Of a stretch of 12,449 nucleotides of DNA, positions 5,892 through 12,369 are shown piece after piece; the stretch's first letter is position 1, and every line of letters starts with the position of its first letter. Made by a program: the position numbers and the translations under genes. Under the pieces are notes generated by a model, which saw only the letters and a list, made by a program, of their open reading frames with translations, was not told the origin of the DNA and searched no databases. This DNA is from Bacteroidales bacterium (GTDB taxonomy: Bacteria; Bacteroidota; Bacteroidia; Bacteroidales; F082): the NCBI GenBank assembly GCA_900771045.1, contig CAAGMM010000315.1:1-12449 (forward strand). The letters run 5' to 3'.

Positions 5892-6728
5892 TTAATACTT
5901 ATAGAATCCTTCACCAGTTTTACGTCCGAGCAAGCCGGCGCGGACCATTTTTCTCAGCAATGGGTGCGGGCGATATTTCGGATCGCCGAACTCTTTGTAG
6001 AGGACTTCCATGATAGCCAGATTGACATCGTTTCCGATGAGGTCGGCGAGGGCCAACGGTCCCATTGGGTGATTTGCTCCGAGCATCATGCACTTGTCGA
6101 TATCTTCTGCTGATGCGATGCCGTCGGCGAGAATACCGACTGCCTCGTTAATCATCGGGATGAGGATGCGGTTGACTACGAAGCCCGGGGCTTCATTGAC
6201 TTCGACCGGAGTCTTGCCTATCGAAGCCGCCAATTCGACGATGTTTTTGCACACTTCGGCCGAGGTGAGTTGTCCCTTGATGACTTCCACCAATGCCATA
6301 CGGTCGGCCGGGTTGAAGAAGTGCATACCGATAAACTGTGAGGGGCGCGTCGTTGAAGCGGCTATCTCGGTGATTGACAATGATGACGAGTTAGTTGCGA
6401 AAACCGTCTCCGGCTTGCAGATTTTGTCGAGTTCGGCGAAGACGTCCTTTTTCAGCTGCATCTCCTCGACGGCGGCTTCGATGACGAGGTCTGCGTCGGC
6501 GAATGTGGCATAATCAGTCGTCGTGATGATGTTCTTCATAATGGAATCCATCACGTCCTGAGTCATTTTGCCCTTTTCGACGAGTTTGGCGTACGACTTC
6601 GAGATGGAGTCCATGGCCTTATCGATGCTTGCCTGCGAGCGGCTCTTCATCACGACCGGCATCTTGGCGGCGAAGGCCTTAACGATACCTTTTGCCATCG
6701 TGCCCGTTCCAATAATGCAAATTTTCAT
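5892..6728 (-). CDS. hbd: 3-hydroxybutyryl-CoA dehydrogenase
   Basis: The enzyme interconverts acetoacetyl-CoA and 3-hydroxybutyryl-CoA in the cytoplasm. The 278 residues show an N-terminal Rossmann domain starting MKICIIGTGTMAKG, with glycines at 7, 9 and 14, and a C-terminal helical domain. Expected catalytic residues are present: Ser115 in ATNSSSLSITE, His136 in GMHFFNPA, Glu148 and Asn186 in NEAPGFVVNRIL. The end LGRKTGEGFYKY is typical. At the tip of the second strand, where NAD-dependent relatives carry an acidic residue, this protein has KSRSQ (Ser29-Arg30), which suggests NADPH preference. It feeds acetoacetyl-CoA toward crotonyl-CoA with the crotonase encoded upstream. It is separated from crotonase by a RhuM remnant and from bcd by the four-helix element. 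It has no Shine-Dalgarno sequence. Confidence 0.95.
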   Translation of the reverse strand: MKICIIGTGTMAKGIVKAFAAKMPVVMKSRSQASIDKAMDSISKSYAKLVEKGKMTQDVMDSIMKNIITTTDYATFADADLVIEAAVEEMQLKKDVFAELDKICKPETVFATNSSSLSITEIAASTTRPSQFIGMHFFNPADRMALVEVIKGQLTSAEVCKNIVELAASIGKTPVEVNEAPGFVVNRILIPMINEAVGILADGIASAEDIDKCMMLGANHPMGPLALADLIGNDVNLAIMEVLYKEFGDPKYRPHPLLRKMVRAGLLGRKTGEGFYKY

Positions 6729-6794
6729 GACTTTTAGGTTTAATGATTTAACTATTAAGATTTATACGATTTTAATTTTTTTGACTATACACCG

Positions 6795-7288
6795 TTATTT
6801 TCGTTTTTCAATCAGCTGTTCCAAGCACTTCAGTTCTTCATCGTCCATTTGGTCGGCGAGTTGCGCATCGGATTGTTTGCGGAACTGATCAAACTGCCCG
6901 TAAACAGCCTCCACGCGGGCTTCCATTTCCTTCTTGGAAACACTGCCGGAGTCGCAAAGCACATCCTTGTTCTGATGCCGCATTTCCCCTTTACTCGGAA
7001 ACCGACCGCCAAAACCATATCCAAGGCGTAAAAAGTGACATCATAATGTTTGCCGTCGGTGGCAGTTATTAAATAATCCTTAATAACTGAATCTCTATCT
7101 AATTCATTCTCTTTCAGTATATTAGATATATGAATATTGACATTGGGAACCGAGGTGGCAAAAAGTTCCGCCATCTGCTTCTGGTTCATCCAGACATTGC
7201 CGTCGCGAGCCATCATCGTCACACTCACCTTACCGTCAATGGTATTGTAGATGATGAGATTCTGCTTGTTTGGTACAATATCACTCAT
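6795..7288 (-). pseudogene. Virulence RhuM family gene, internally deleted and frameshifted
   Basis: The first frame starts at ATG 7288 and matches the RhuM N-terminus: NLIIYNTIDGKVSVTMMARD, then VWMNQKQMAELFATSVPNVN, then KDYLITATDGKHYDVTFYAL and DMVLAVGFRVK at about residue 95. Family members continue with an RGTQFRIWA-type motif and some 200 further residues, and these are missing. Instead, from about 6985 downward a second frame (open from 6983 to TAA 6795) reads like the family's C-terminal tail, SVSKKEMEARVEAVYGQFDQ and ELKCLEQLIEKRK. The first frame runs on out of phase to 6830 with low-sense sequence. I infer one deletion of the central part that also shifted the frame. It lies between crotonase and hbd, on the same strand as both. 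Not expected to work. Confidence 0.75.
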
Positions 7289-7322
7289 AACGCCTTATTT
7301 TTGATAAAAATCCGCTTCAGTC

Positions 7323-7371
7323 CTTCAGCAGACAGTTTTCAGTCTGAATCAAACTATACTGACTGCTGAAG
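7323..7371. terminator. Hairpin between crotonase and the RhuM remnant
   Basis: Arms CTTCAGCAGACAGT (7323-7336) and ACTGACTGCTGAAG (7358-7371) pair over 14 positions with one mismatch, and a 21-base loop includes a further AGTTT/AAACT pairing. It lies 12 bases past the crotonase stop. On the minus strand a TTTTT run appears about 15 bases after the stem, farther than in a standard intrinsic terminator. It may be an attenuator, a boundary of the RhuM insertion, or a REP-like hairpin. Confidence 0.45.
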
Positions 7372-7383
7372 ACCGATTGTCAC

Positions 7384-8166
7384 CTACTTTCCTTTAAACA
7401 CGGCTTTTTTCTTTTCGAGGAACGCCGACATGCCGTTTTTCTGGTCTTCCGTCGCGAACAGTTTGCCGAATTCGGCGTTTTCGAGTGCGACGGCCTCATC
7501 GGCGGTCATATCGAATCCGTTGTTGATGCAGCGTTTGGCGGCCGCTATTGCCAACGGGGCGTTTTTGAGCATCTTGCCGAGCAGGGCGATGGCCGTGTTC
7601 ATCAGTTCGGCCGGTTCGCAGAGGCCGTTCACGAGGCCGATGCGGAACGCTTCACGCGCGTCGATCATCTGTCCGGTGAAGATGAGTCCTTTCGCGTAAG
7701 CCGGGCCGACGAGTTTCCACAGGCGGTATGTCCCCGAAAATCCGGGGATGATGCCGAGTCCGACTTCCGGTTGGCCGAATTTGGCGTTGACCGATGCGAT
7801 ACGGAGGTCGCAGGCCATTGCGAGTTCGCAGCCTCCGCCTAAGGCGAAACCGTTGACGGCCGCCACTGTCGGGATCGGGAGTTGTTCGAGTTTACGGAAC
7901 GCGCCGGCTCCGAGTTTCGACAGTTCGAAAGCCTCTTTTTCGCCGAGACGCGCCATTTCCGAGATGTCGGCGCCTGCCACGAAAGACTTCTCGCCGTCAC
8001 CGGTGACGACCAACGCCTTAACCTGTTTGAGGTCGATATTGGTGACATAGTCGTCAATCTCGCGCAGAATCGTCGAGTTAAGGGCGTTCAGCGTCTTCGG
8101 GGCCGATATGGTGAGCACCGATATGCCGTCGTTCCTGTTCTCTATCTTTAAATATTGATAATTCAT
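7384..8166 (-). CDS. crt: Crotonase / enoyl-CoA hydratase family protein (3-hydroxybutyryl-CoA dehydratase)
   Basis: The enzyme hydrates or dehydrates short enoyl-CoA, here most likely 3-hydroxybutyryl-CoA to crotonyl-CoA. The 260 residues are full length for the family. The CoA-binding and oxyanion strands are FVAGADISEMA at about 62 and GFALGGGCELAMACDLRIAS at about 106-125. Both catalytic glutamates of hydratases are present: Glu114 in GGGCE and Glu134 in FGQPEVGLGIIPG. The usual GFGGTQRL motif is altered to GFSGTYRL (about 142-149), a small departure. The C-terminal helices include AIAAAKRCINNG. It starts 11 bases after the CoA-transferase stop, so the two are coupled. Given the position, crotonyl-CoA is the likely product for Bcd. 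Other crotonase-fold activities cannot be excluded. Confidence 0.92.
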   Translation of the reverse strand: MNYQYLKIENRNDGISVLTISAPKTLNALNSTILREIDDYVTNIDLKQVKALVVTGDGEKSFVAGADISEMARLGEKEAFELSKLGAGAFRKLEQLPIPTVAAVNGFALGGGCELAMACDLRIASVNAKFGQPEVGLGIIPGFSGTYRLWKLVGPAYAKGLIFTGQMIDAREAFRIGLVNGLCEPAELMNTAIALLGKMLKNAPLAIAAAKRCINNGFDMTADEAVALENAEFGKLFATEDQKNGMSAFLEKKKAVFKGK

Positions 8167-8177
8167 AATCAGAAATT

Positions 8178-8837
8178 TTAATCAATCATTGACTTGAGGT
8201 TTGGCGACACGATGAGTTCGGCCTCGGTTGCGGCTTGGATGTCCTCAACGGTGAATTCCGGGTGTTTCTCGGTCAGGACGATGCCTTCCGGGGTGATTTC
8301 CATAACGCCCATCTCGGTGATAATCATATTGACTTGGCCGGCGGCCGTGAGAGGCAGCGTGCATTTCTTCAGGATTTTCGGTGCGCCTTTCTGCGTATGT
8401 TCCATGGTGAGGATCACGCGTTTCGCGCCGACGACGAGGTCCATTGCGCCGCCCATGCCGGGAGCCATTTTTCCAGGAATAATCCAGTTGGCGAGGTTGC
8501 CTTTTTCATCGACCTGGAGAGCGCCTAAGAACGACACGTTGACGTGTCCGCCGCGGATGATGGCGAATGACGTCGCCGAATCGAAAGTACTTGCTCCGGG
8601 GTTGAGGGTGATGAAACCGCCGCCCGCGTTGATGAGGTTCTTGTCTTCTTCGCCTTCCGCCGGCGTGCCGCCAATGCCCATCGCGCCGTTTTCCGTCTGA
8701 AGAGTCACTGAGACACCTTCTGGAAGGTAGTTCGGGATAAGCGTGGGAATGCCGATTCCAAGGTTGACGACATCACCGTCATGTAGTTCTTTGGCCGCCC
8801 TTTTGGCGATAACCTCTCTCATTTCGTTTTTATCCAT
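8178..8837 (-). CDS. atoA: Acetoacetate/butyrate-type CoA-transferase beta subunit (family I)
   Basis: The beta subunit of a family I CoA-transferase carries the glutamate that forms the CoA thioester. The 219 residues are standard: GDVVNLGIGIPTLIPNYLP at about 21, then LQTENGAMGIGG with the catalytic Glu49, then NAGGGFITLNPGAS, GALQVDEKGNLANWIIPG and GMGGAMDLVVGAKRVI. The usual SENG motif reads TENG. In lysine fermentation the enzyme moves CoA from butyryl-CoA to acetoacetate, releasing butyrate. The substrate is inferred from the neighbouring genes. The alpha subunit, which is often adjacent, is absent from the window: the 304 bases upstream hold a MITE-like element instead. In some Bacteroidales the two subunits are separated by lysine-pathway genes (from memory), so the partner may lie outside. 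Confidence 0.92.
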   Translation of the reverse strand: MDKNEMREVIAKRAAKELHDGDVVNLGIGIPTLIPNYLPEGVSVTLQTENGAMGIGGTPAEGEEDKNLINAGGGFITLNPGASTFDSATSFAIIRGGHVNVSFLGALQVDEKGNLANWIIPGKMAPGMGGAMDLVVGAKRVILTMEHTQKGAPKILKKCTLPLTAAGQVNMIITEMGVMEITPEGIVLTEKHPEFTVEDIQAATEAELIVSPNLKSMID

Positions 8838-8906
8838 AATTCAAAAATTTTAATTTATAATCATACCTATAAGGACACTTCTTCAGAAGACATTCCTTCA
8901 AAAGTA

Positions 8907-8914
8907 CAAATATA
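8907..8914 (-). promoter_or_regulatory. Candidate Bacteroidota -7 promoter box (TATATTTG) before the CoA-transferase
   Basis: TATATTTG on the minus strand fits the TAnnTTTG consensus of the housekeeping sigma factor in Bacteroidota and lies about 70 bases before the CoA-transferase ATG. The expected upstream TTTG-type box, which would fall at the edge of the MITE-like element, is not clear. If real, it would give the downstream genes their own transcript, separate from kamDE. Confidence 0.35.
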
Positions 8915-8928
8915 CATAATTTATATGA

Positions 8929-9128
8929 AGGTGGGTTCTATAAATTCCACGATTTTTAAATATTTTTTCTTGAGGCTGTTCTAAAATCTTTTGCGTACTT
9001 TGGAATTTTTGTCGCCATCTTGCTGGTTTTCATTCAGTTACAATGCTCGCATTGCTCCTTCGTTCAAATCAGCAATCTGTCTGACAAAATCTTCAAAATC
9101 ACTACAAAGCAATTTATAGAACCCACCT
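8929..9128 (-). mobile_element. 200-bp MITE-like element with perfect 18-bp terminal inverted repeats
   Basis: AGGTGGGTTCTATAAATT at 8929-8946 is repeated perfectly as its reverse complement at 9111-9128. The interior has no transposase but contains a palindrome CAATGCTCGCATTG (9041-9054). The same 18-base end followed by a related interior occurs again at 12370, so this is a dispersed family. Together with short flanks it fills the 304 bases between the kamE stop and the CoA-transferase start; the remaining 91 bases hold the candidate promoter. No obvious target-site duplication is seen at the edges. Confidence 0.8.
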
Positions 9129-9145
9129 GAAATAAAAAAAATCAT
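9038..9145 (-). other. Short open frame (35 codons) running from the kamE stop into the MITE-like element
   Basis: ATG 9145-9143 overlaps the kamE stop (ATGA). The frame enters the element as GGFYKLLCSDFEDF and then VRQIADLNEGAMRAL before TAA 9038-9040. The same frame goes on past that stop as LNENQQDGDKNSKVRKRF, TAG (8981-8983), then NSLKKKYLKIVEFIEPTFI, and ends at TAA 8921-8923. The partial element at 12370 carries a related peptide, GGFYKLISSDFESV then FEQIAAQKEGA. It may be a decayed small gene carried by the element family or chance. The start codon overlap with kamE could be accidental. Confidence 0.3.
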
Positions 9146-9930
9146 TTCATATTTCTCTTCACCATTTCCTGGACTATGAATGATGCGACGTCGTCGGCGT
9201 AGGTGTTCATGCCGAAACCGGCGTCGAAGCCGAGTTCTTTGGCCAGTTCGTGAGTGACGCGCGCGCCTCCGCAGCAGCAGATCATCTTGTCGCGAAGACC
9301 TTCGGCCTCCATCAGCTCGATGAAGTTGGTCATGTTTTTGATATGGACGTCCTTCTGGGTCACGGTTTGCGAGACAATCAACGCGTCGGCGTGAAGTTCA
9401 ATGCCTTTGGCGATAAATTCCTCGTTCGGGACCTGCGAGCCGAGGTTGTAGGCCTCGATCATCTCGTAGCGTTCAAGTCCGTAGTGGCCGGCATAACCCT
9501 TCATGTTCATAACGGCGTCGATACCCACGGTGTGAGCATCGGTTCCGGTTGATGCGCCAACAACGACGATCTTACGACCGATGTTTTCCTTGATGAACTT
9601 ATCGGTTTCGTACATATCCATCGTGTTTGACTCGACTTTCGGAACATAAATTGTCGAGTAATCAACTGTGTGTGTGCAGCTTCCGTAGCAGTTGAAGAAA
9701 GTGAAGCCCGGCGTCAGTTCCCTGTAATAGACGACGCCCGGGTTTTCTAAGCCCATCTTCTTCATCATTTGTTTGGCGGCTTCCACTGCTTCAGCGCCAC
9801 ACGGCACCGGCAGCGTGAAGCTCAGTTGCACCTTTCCGTCGTTCATTGTGTCGCCGTACGGCTTGATTTTCGTTAAGTCTAAGGTCTTGTCGAAATCCTT
9901 AGCTTCCATTGAATATAATCCTTCGCTCAT
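9142..9930 (-). CDS. kamE: Lysine 5,6-aminomutase beta subunit
   Basis: KamE is the cobalamin-binding subunit of the adenosylcobalamin- and PLP-dependent lysine 5,6-aminomutase, which moves the terminal amino group of beta-lysine (or D-lysine) to the adjacent carbon. The 262 residues are the same length as the studied clostridial protein. The Rossmann-type B12 domain has the DxHxxG motif in GASTGTDAHTVGIDAV, with Asp131, His133 and Gly136. His133 would be the lower cobalt ligand. Lys144 in NMKGYAGHYGLERY corresponds to the lysine that holds PLP in the resting enzyme. The C-terminal part includes SQTVTQKDVHIKNM and ICCCGGARVTHELAKELGFD. It is normally adjacent to kamD, but here 840 bases with a transposase and repeats separate the two. 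No Shine-Dalgarno sequence is seen. Confidence 0.96.
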   Translation of the reverse strand: MSEGLYSMEAKDFDKTLDLTKIKPYGDTMNDGKVQLSFTLPVPCGAEAVEAAKQMMKKMGLENPGVVYYRELTPGFTFFNCYGSCTHTVDYSTIYVPKVESNTMDMYETDKFIKENIGRKIVVVGASTGTDAHTVGIDAVMNMKGYAGHYGLERYEMIEAYNLGSQVPNEEFIAKGIELHADALIVSQTVTQKDVHIKNMTNFIELMEAEGLRDKMICCCGGARVTHELAKELGFDAGFGMNTYADDVASFIVQEMVKRNMK

Positions 9931-9993
9931 ATTATAAATTTTTTATTGTTTTCCTATTTACTTTTAGTTCAGTTTGTTATGAATTACATTATG

Positions 9994-10443
9994 TCAATCT
10001 TTGAGAAAATAACGTTCGTCAATTTCAACCTCGTTTTCTTCAAGAAACGCCCTGTATTCATCCTCAAACTTCTGTTTCTTATGATGTTCTTTTTGTCCTT
10101 TGATATAGTTGATAGTTTCCATTCTGTCGCGAAAGCTCCTTGAGAACGCAGCACAACCTTCACCCCAGCCATCGAAATCCGGGAAATGGGCATTGGTTTT
10201 CAACCATTTGCTCGAATATTCCTTCAAGTCCCTGACGAAGTCAGACAACGAGACGGTCGGATGCAAGTCTGCAAGGATATGAATATGGTCAGGCATACCG
10301 CCGATACGATACACGAATGCCTTCTTGTTCTTGGCAATGCCAACCAAGTAAGCATATAGTTCTTTCTCGTATTCTTCCACGATAGTTTGACCACTGTACT
10401 TCGTGCGTATTACTATGTGATATAGCGACTGTGTGTAACTCAT
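9994..10443 (-). CDS. IS200-like / REP-associated tyrosine transposase (Y1_Tnp)
   Basis: This 149-residue protein has the fold signatures of the single-tyrosine HUH transposases. The metal-binding histidines are in IGGMPDHIHILADL (His53 and His55). The nucleophile is probably Tyr113 in METINYIKGQKEHHKK. It begins MSYTQSLYHIVIRTKYSG, a usual start, and ends with an acidic tail EVEIDERYFLKD. Length and motifs look intact. It lies between kamD and kamE on their strand. On its upstream side is a cluster of palindromes (10471-10729) like REP sequences. I see no matching palindromes downstream, which fits a RAYT better than a complete IS200 with paired ends. It may be an active single-copy gene or a stalled insertion. 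Confidence 0.88.
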   Translation of the reverse strand: MSYTQSLYHIVIRTKYSGQTIVEEYEKELYAYLVGIAKNKKAFVYRIGGMPDHIHILADLHPTVSLSDFVRDLKEYSSKWLKTNAHFPDFDGWGEGCAAFSRSFRDRMETINYIKGQKEHHKKQKFEDEYRAFLEENEVEIDERYFLKD

Positions 10444-10470
10444 ATTCTTCTTCCTTCTTCTTGTGTTCTT

Positions 10471-10729
10471 CCGTAGGTCAGCGACCTACGGTAAAGCTGA
10501 TGTCTGACCCTTCAGGTCAGGCGTTTCGCGTCGTCCAGCCACCTGAAAGGTGGAACTTCACTTATCCGTATGCAAGCCTTGGCGCAGCTTACGGACTTAG
10601 CGTTGTTGTCAGTCAGACCTTAGAGTTCCAGCGTCCTCTTCTTCAGAGTGCTTCTCACTCAGTTTACTCCCGTAGGTCAGCGACCTACGGTAAAGTAGAT
10701 GTCTGACCTTCCAGGTCTGGTGTACCACA
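10471..10729. repeat. REP-like palindrome array upstream of the transposase
   Basis: Two direct copies of a roughly 58-base unit (about 10471-10529 and 10670-10729) each begin with a perfect hairpin of arms CCGTAGGTC and GACCTACGG around AGC (10471-10491 and 10670-10690). Each continues TAAAG, three variable bases, then ATGTCTGACC and a second small palindrome (TGACC/GGTCA at 10505-10519 in the first copy). Between them lie CCACCT-GAA-AGGTGG (10539-10553) and an imperfect hairpin with CCGTA/TACGG ends (10566-10594). The array occupies most of the 327 bases between the kamD stop and the transposase start. No coding sequence is seen in it. Confidence 0.85.
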
Positions 10730-10770
10730 ACGTCCTGGACGGAACCTGCTCACTAAACAAAGAACTATAC

Positions 10771-12327
10771 TTATCTCCTTCCTTTCATCAGTTCAACAAA
10801 CGGGTTCAGGTAGTTTTCGCCCTTCATGGTGACGCCTTCCAGACCCTTACCACCGTTCTTCGGGCGTTTCACATCGCCAAAGATACCCTTTTCAAGTGCC
10901 GTAAACAGACCTTCCTTGTTGATTTCTTCCAACAGTTTGATGGTGTTGTCGACGACTTCCTTAGCGCGACGGCGGCAGATACCGTCTTCAGCAAACTGCA
11001 TTTCGTCGCCGATACTCTTCATGTTGTTGAAGATGTACTTGGCGTTTTCGATTGACAGATAACGGTCGCTCATGAACGGCGTGTGGATGGCTTCGGTAGG
11101 CATGCCTAAAAGCTGAATGCCCTGATGCGTCCAGATGCCGATCATATTGAACAAAGCGTCCTGAATGTGGCCGCGGAAAATGTTGCCCGTCATAAACTTG
11201 GTCGGCGGCATGTATTTCAGCGTGGCCTTCGGGAAGATTTCGCGCGTCATCTGAGCCTGAGCCAGTTCCATGAGGAAACCGTTTTCAAGCATCGGATCCA
11301 TTTCGAATGCGTGACCTAAGCCCATCTGCTCTTCTTTCAGACCGGCCATCAATGCGAGTTGTTCGTTGATGAGGTCGGAAGCCAAAACGGTGTGAGCAGC
11401 TTCAACGGCATCAGCGGTGGTGAGGTAGTTGTCTTCGCCCGTGTTGATGATAACGCCGGCGAAACCGTTGATAATGCGCGACATATACTGGTCAATCAGG
11501 GTGCGCTGCATATTGATGTCGCGGAACAAGATGCCGTAAAGTGCGTCGTTCAGCATGACATCGAGGCCTTCGAAAGCGCCCATGATGGCGATTTCAGGCA
11601 TGCAAAGACCTGAGCAGTAGTTGCAAAGGCGGATGTAACGGCCTTGCTCCTCGCCCACTTCGTCGAGAGCCTTACGCATGATGCGGAAATTCTCCTGAGT
11701 GGCGAAAGTGCCGCCGAAACCTTCGGTGGTAGCGCCGTAAGGCACATAGTCGAGCAAGCTCTGACCCGTGGTACGGATCACGGCAATGACATCGGCACCT
11801 TGGCGTGCGCCGGCCTGAGCCTGAACGACGTCTTCGTATATGTTACCCGTAGCAACGATGATGTAAAGGTAAGGCTTCGGGCCTTCGCCTATGGTGTCTA
11901 AATAATGTTCGCGGCGGGCACGGCGTGTGCGGATGCGGCTCATGCTTTCGTCGATGACGGGTTGCAGGGCTTCAGCAATCTGCTTCTGGTCTTTTGTCAC
12001 GACCTTTGTAATGTCGAGTTCGCCAGCAGCGACCTTTTCGGCAATCTGCTGCGGATTCAACTTGGTCTGAATCATGGCGTTAGCGATGAAGAACAAGGCA
12101 CCTTCATTCAGGACGCCTTTTTCTTTCAGGTATTCCACCACCACATTTGGCAACGGAACGCCGTTTTCATCAACGCCGTCGATACCCATCAGGCGGCACA
12201 GCGTGCGCTCGACGGCAACGGTCGTGTACTGTTCGACAAAAGACTGAACGTCTTCTGCAATGTTTTTCGCCAGACCTCTGGCATACTCAACTTTCTCAAA
12301 ATCTAATCCTAATTTGCTCTTTTGCAT
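10771..12327 (-). CDS. kamD: Lysine 5,6-aminomutase alpha subunit
   Basis: KamD is the large, TIM-barrel subunit of lysine 5,6-aminomutase and binds substrate, PLP and the adenosyl group together with KamE. The product, 3,5-diaminohexanoate, is the entry to the acetate- and butyrate-forming lysine pathway. The 518 residues match the length of known KamD proteins. Recognisable stretches are FEKVEYARGLAKNIAEDVQ near the start, IRTRRARREHYLDTIGEGPK, ATGNIYEDVVQAQAGARQGA, DVIAVIRTTGQSLLDYVPYG, TTEGFGGTFATQENFRIMRK and, near the C-terminus, ICRRRAKEVVDNTIKLLEEI. It is the most upstream complete gene in the window. Between its start and the repeat at 12370 there are 42 A/T-rich bases with no clear promoter box. 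The REP array begins about 40 bases after its stop. Confidence 0.96.
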   Translation of the reverse strand: MQKSKLGLDFEKVEYARGLAKNIAEDVQSFVEQYTTVAVERTLCRLMGIDGVDENGVPLPNVVVEYLKEKGVLNEGALFFIANAMIQTKLNPQQIAEKVAAGELDITKVVTKDQKQIAEALQPVIDESMSRIRTRRARREHYLDTIGEGPKPYLYIIVATGNIYEDVVQAQAGARQGADVIAVIRTTGQSLLDYVPYGATTEGFGGTFATQENFRIMRKALDEVGEEQGRYIRLCNYCSGLCMPEIAIMGAFEGLDVMLNDALYGILFRDINMQRTLIDQYMSRIINGFAGVIINTGEDNYLTTADAVEAAHTVLASDLINEQLALMAGLKEEQMGLGHAFEMDPMLENGFLMELAQAQMTREIFPKATLKYMPPTKFMTGNIFRGHIQDALFNMIGIWTHQGIQLLGMPTEAIHTPFMSDRYLSIENAKYIFNNMKSIGDEMQFAEDGICRRRAKEVVDNTIKLLEEINKEGLFTALEKGIFGDVKRPKNGGKGLEGVTMKGENYLNPFVELMKGRR

Positions 12328-12369
12328 TGTATAAATTATTGTTTATGATTTGTTTATTCTTCTTTATCA

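Noticed and set aside
8194..8700. Plus-strand open frame of 168 codons
   Set aside because: It is antisense to the CoA-transferase gene, which is full length with its catalytic motif.
9946..10193. Short open frames on both strands near the transposase
   Set aside because: They overlap the intact transposase frame and show no independent motif or start context.
9994..10443. Complete IS200 element with both ends
   Set aside because: Palindromes are seen only on the upstream side of the transposase. No right-end structure is found between its stop and kamE.
10471..10729. CRISPR array
   Set aside because: There are only two copies of the repeat unit, about 199 bases apart, each containing internal hairpins, and no regular spacers. 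A REP-like array fits better.
11905..12306. Plus-strand open frame of 133 codons
   Set aside because: It is antisense to the N-terminal part of kamD.
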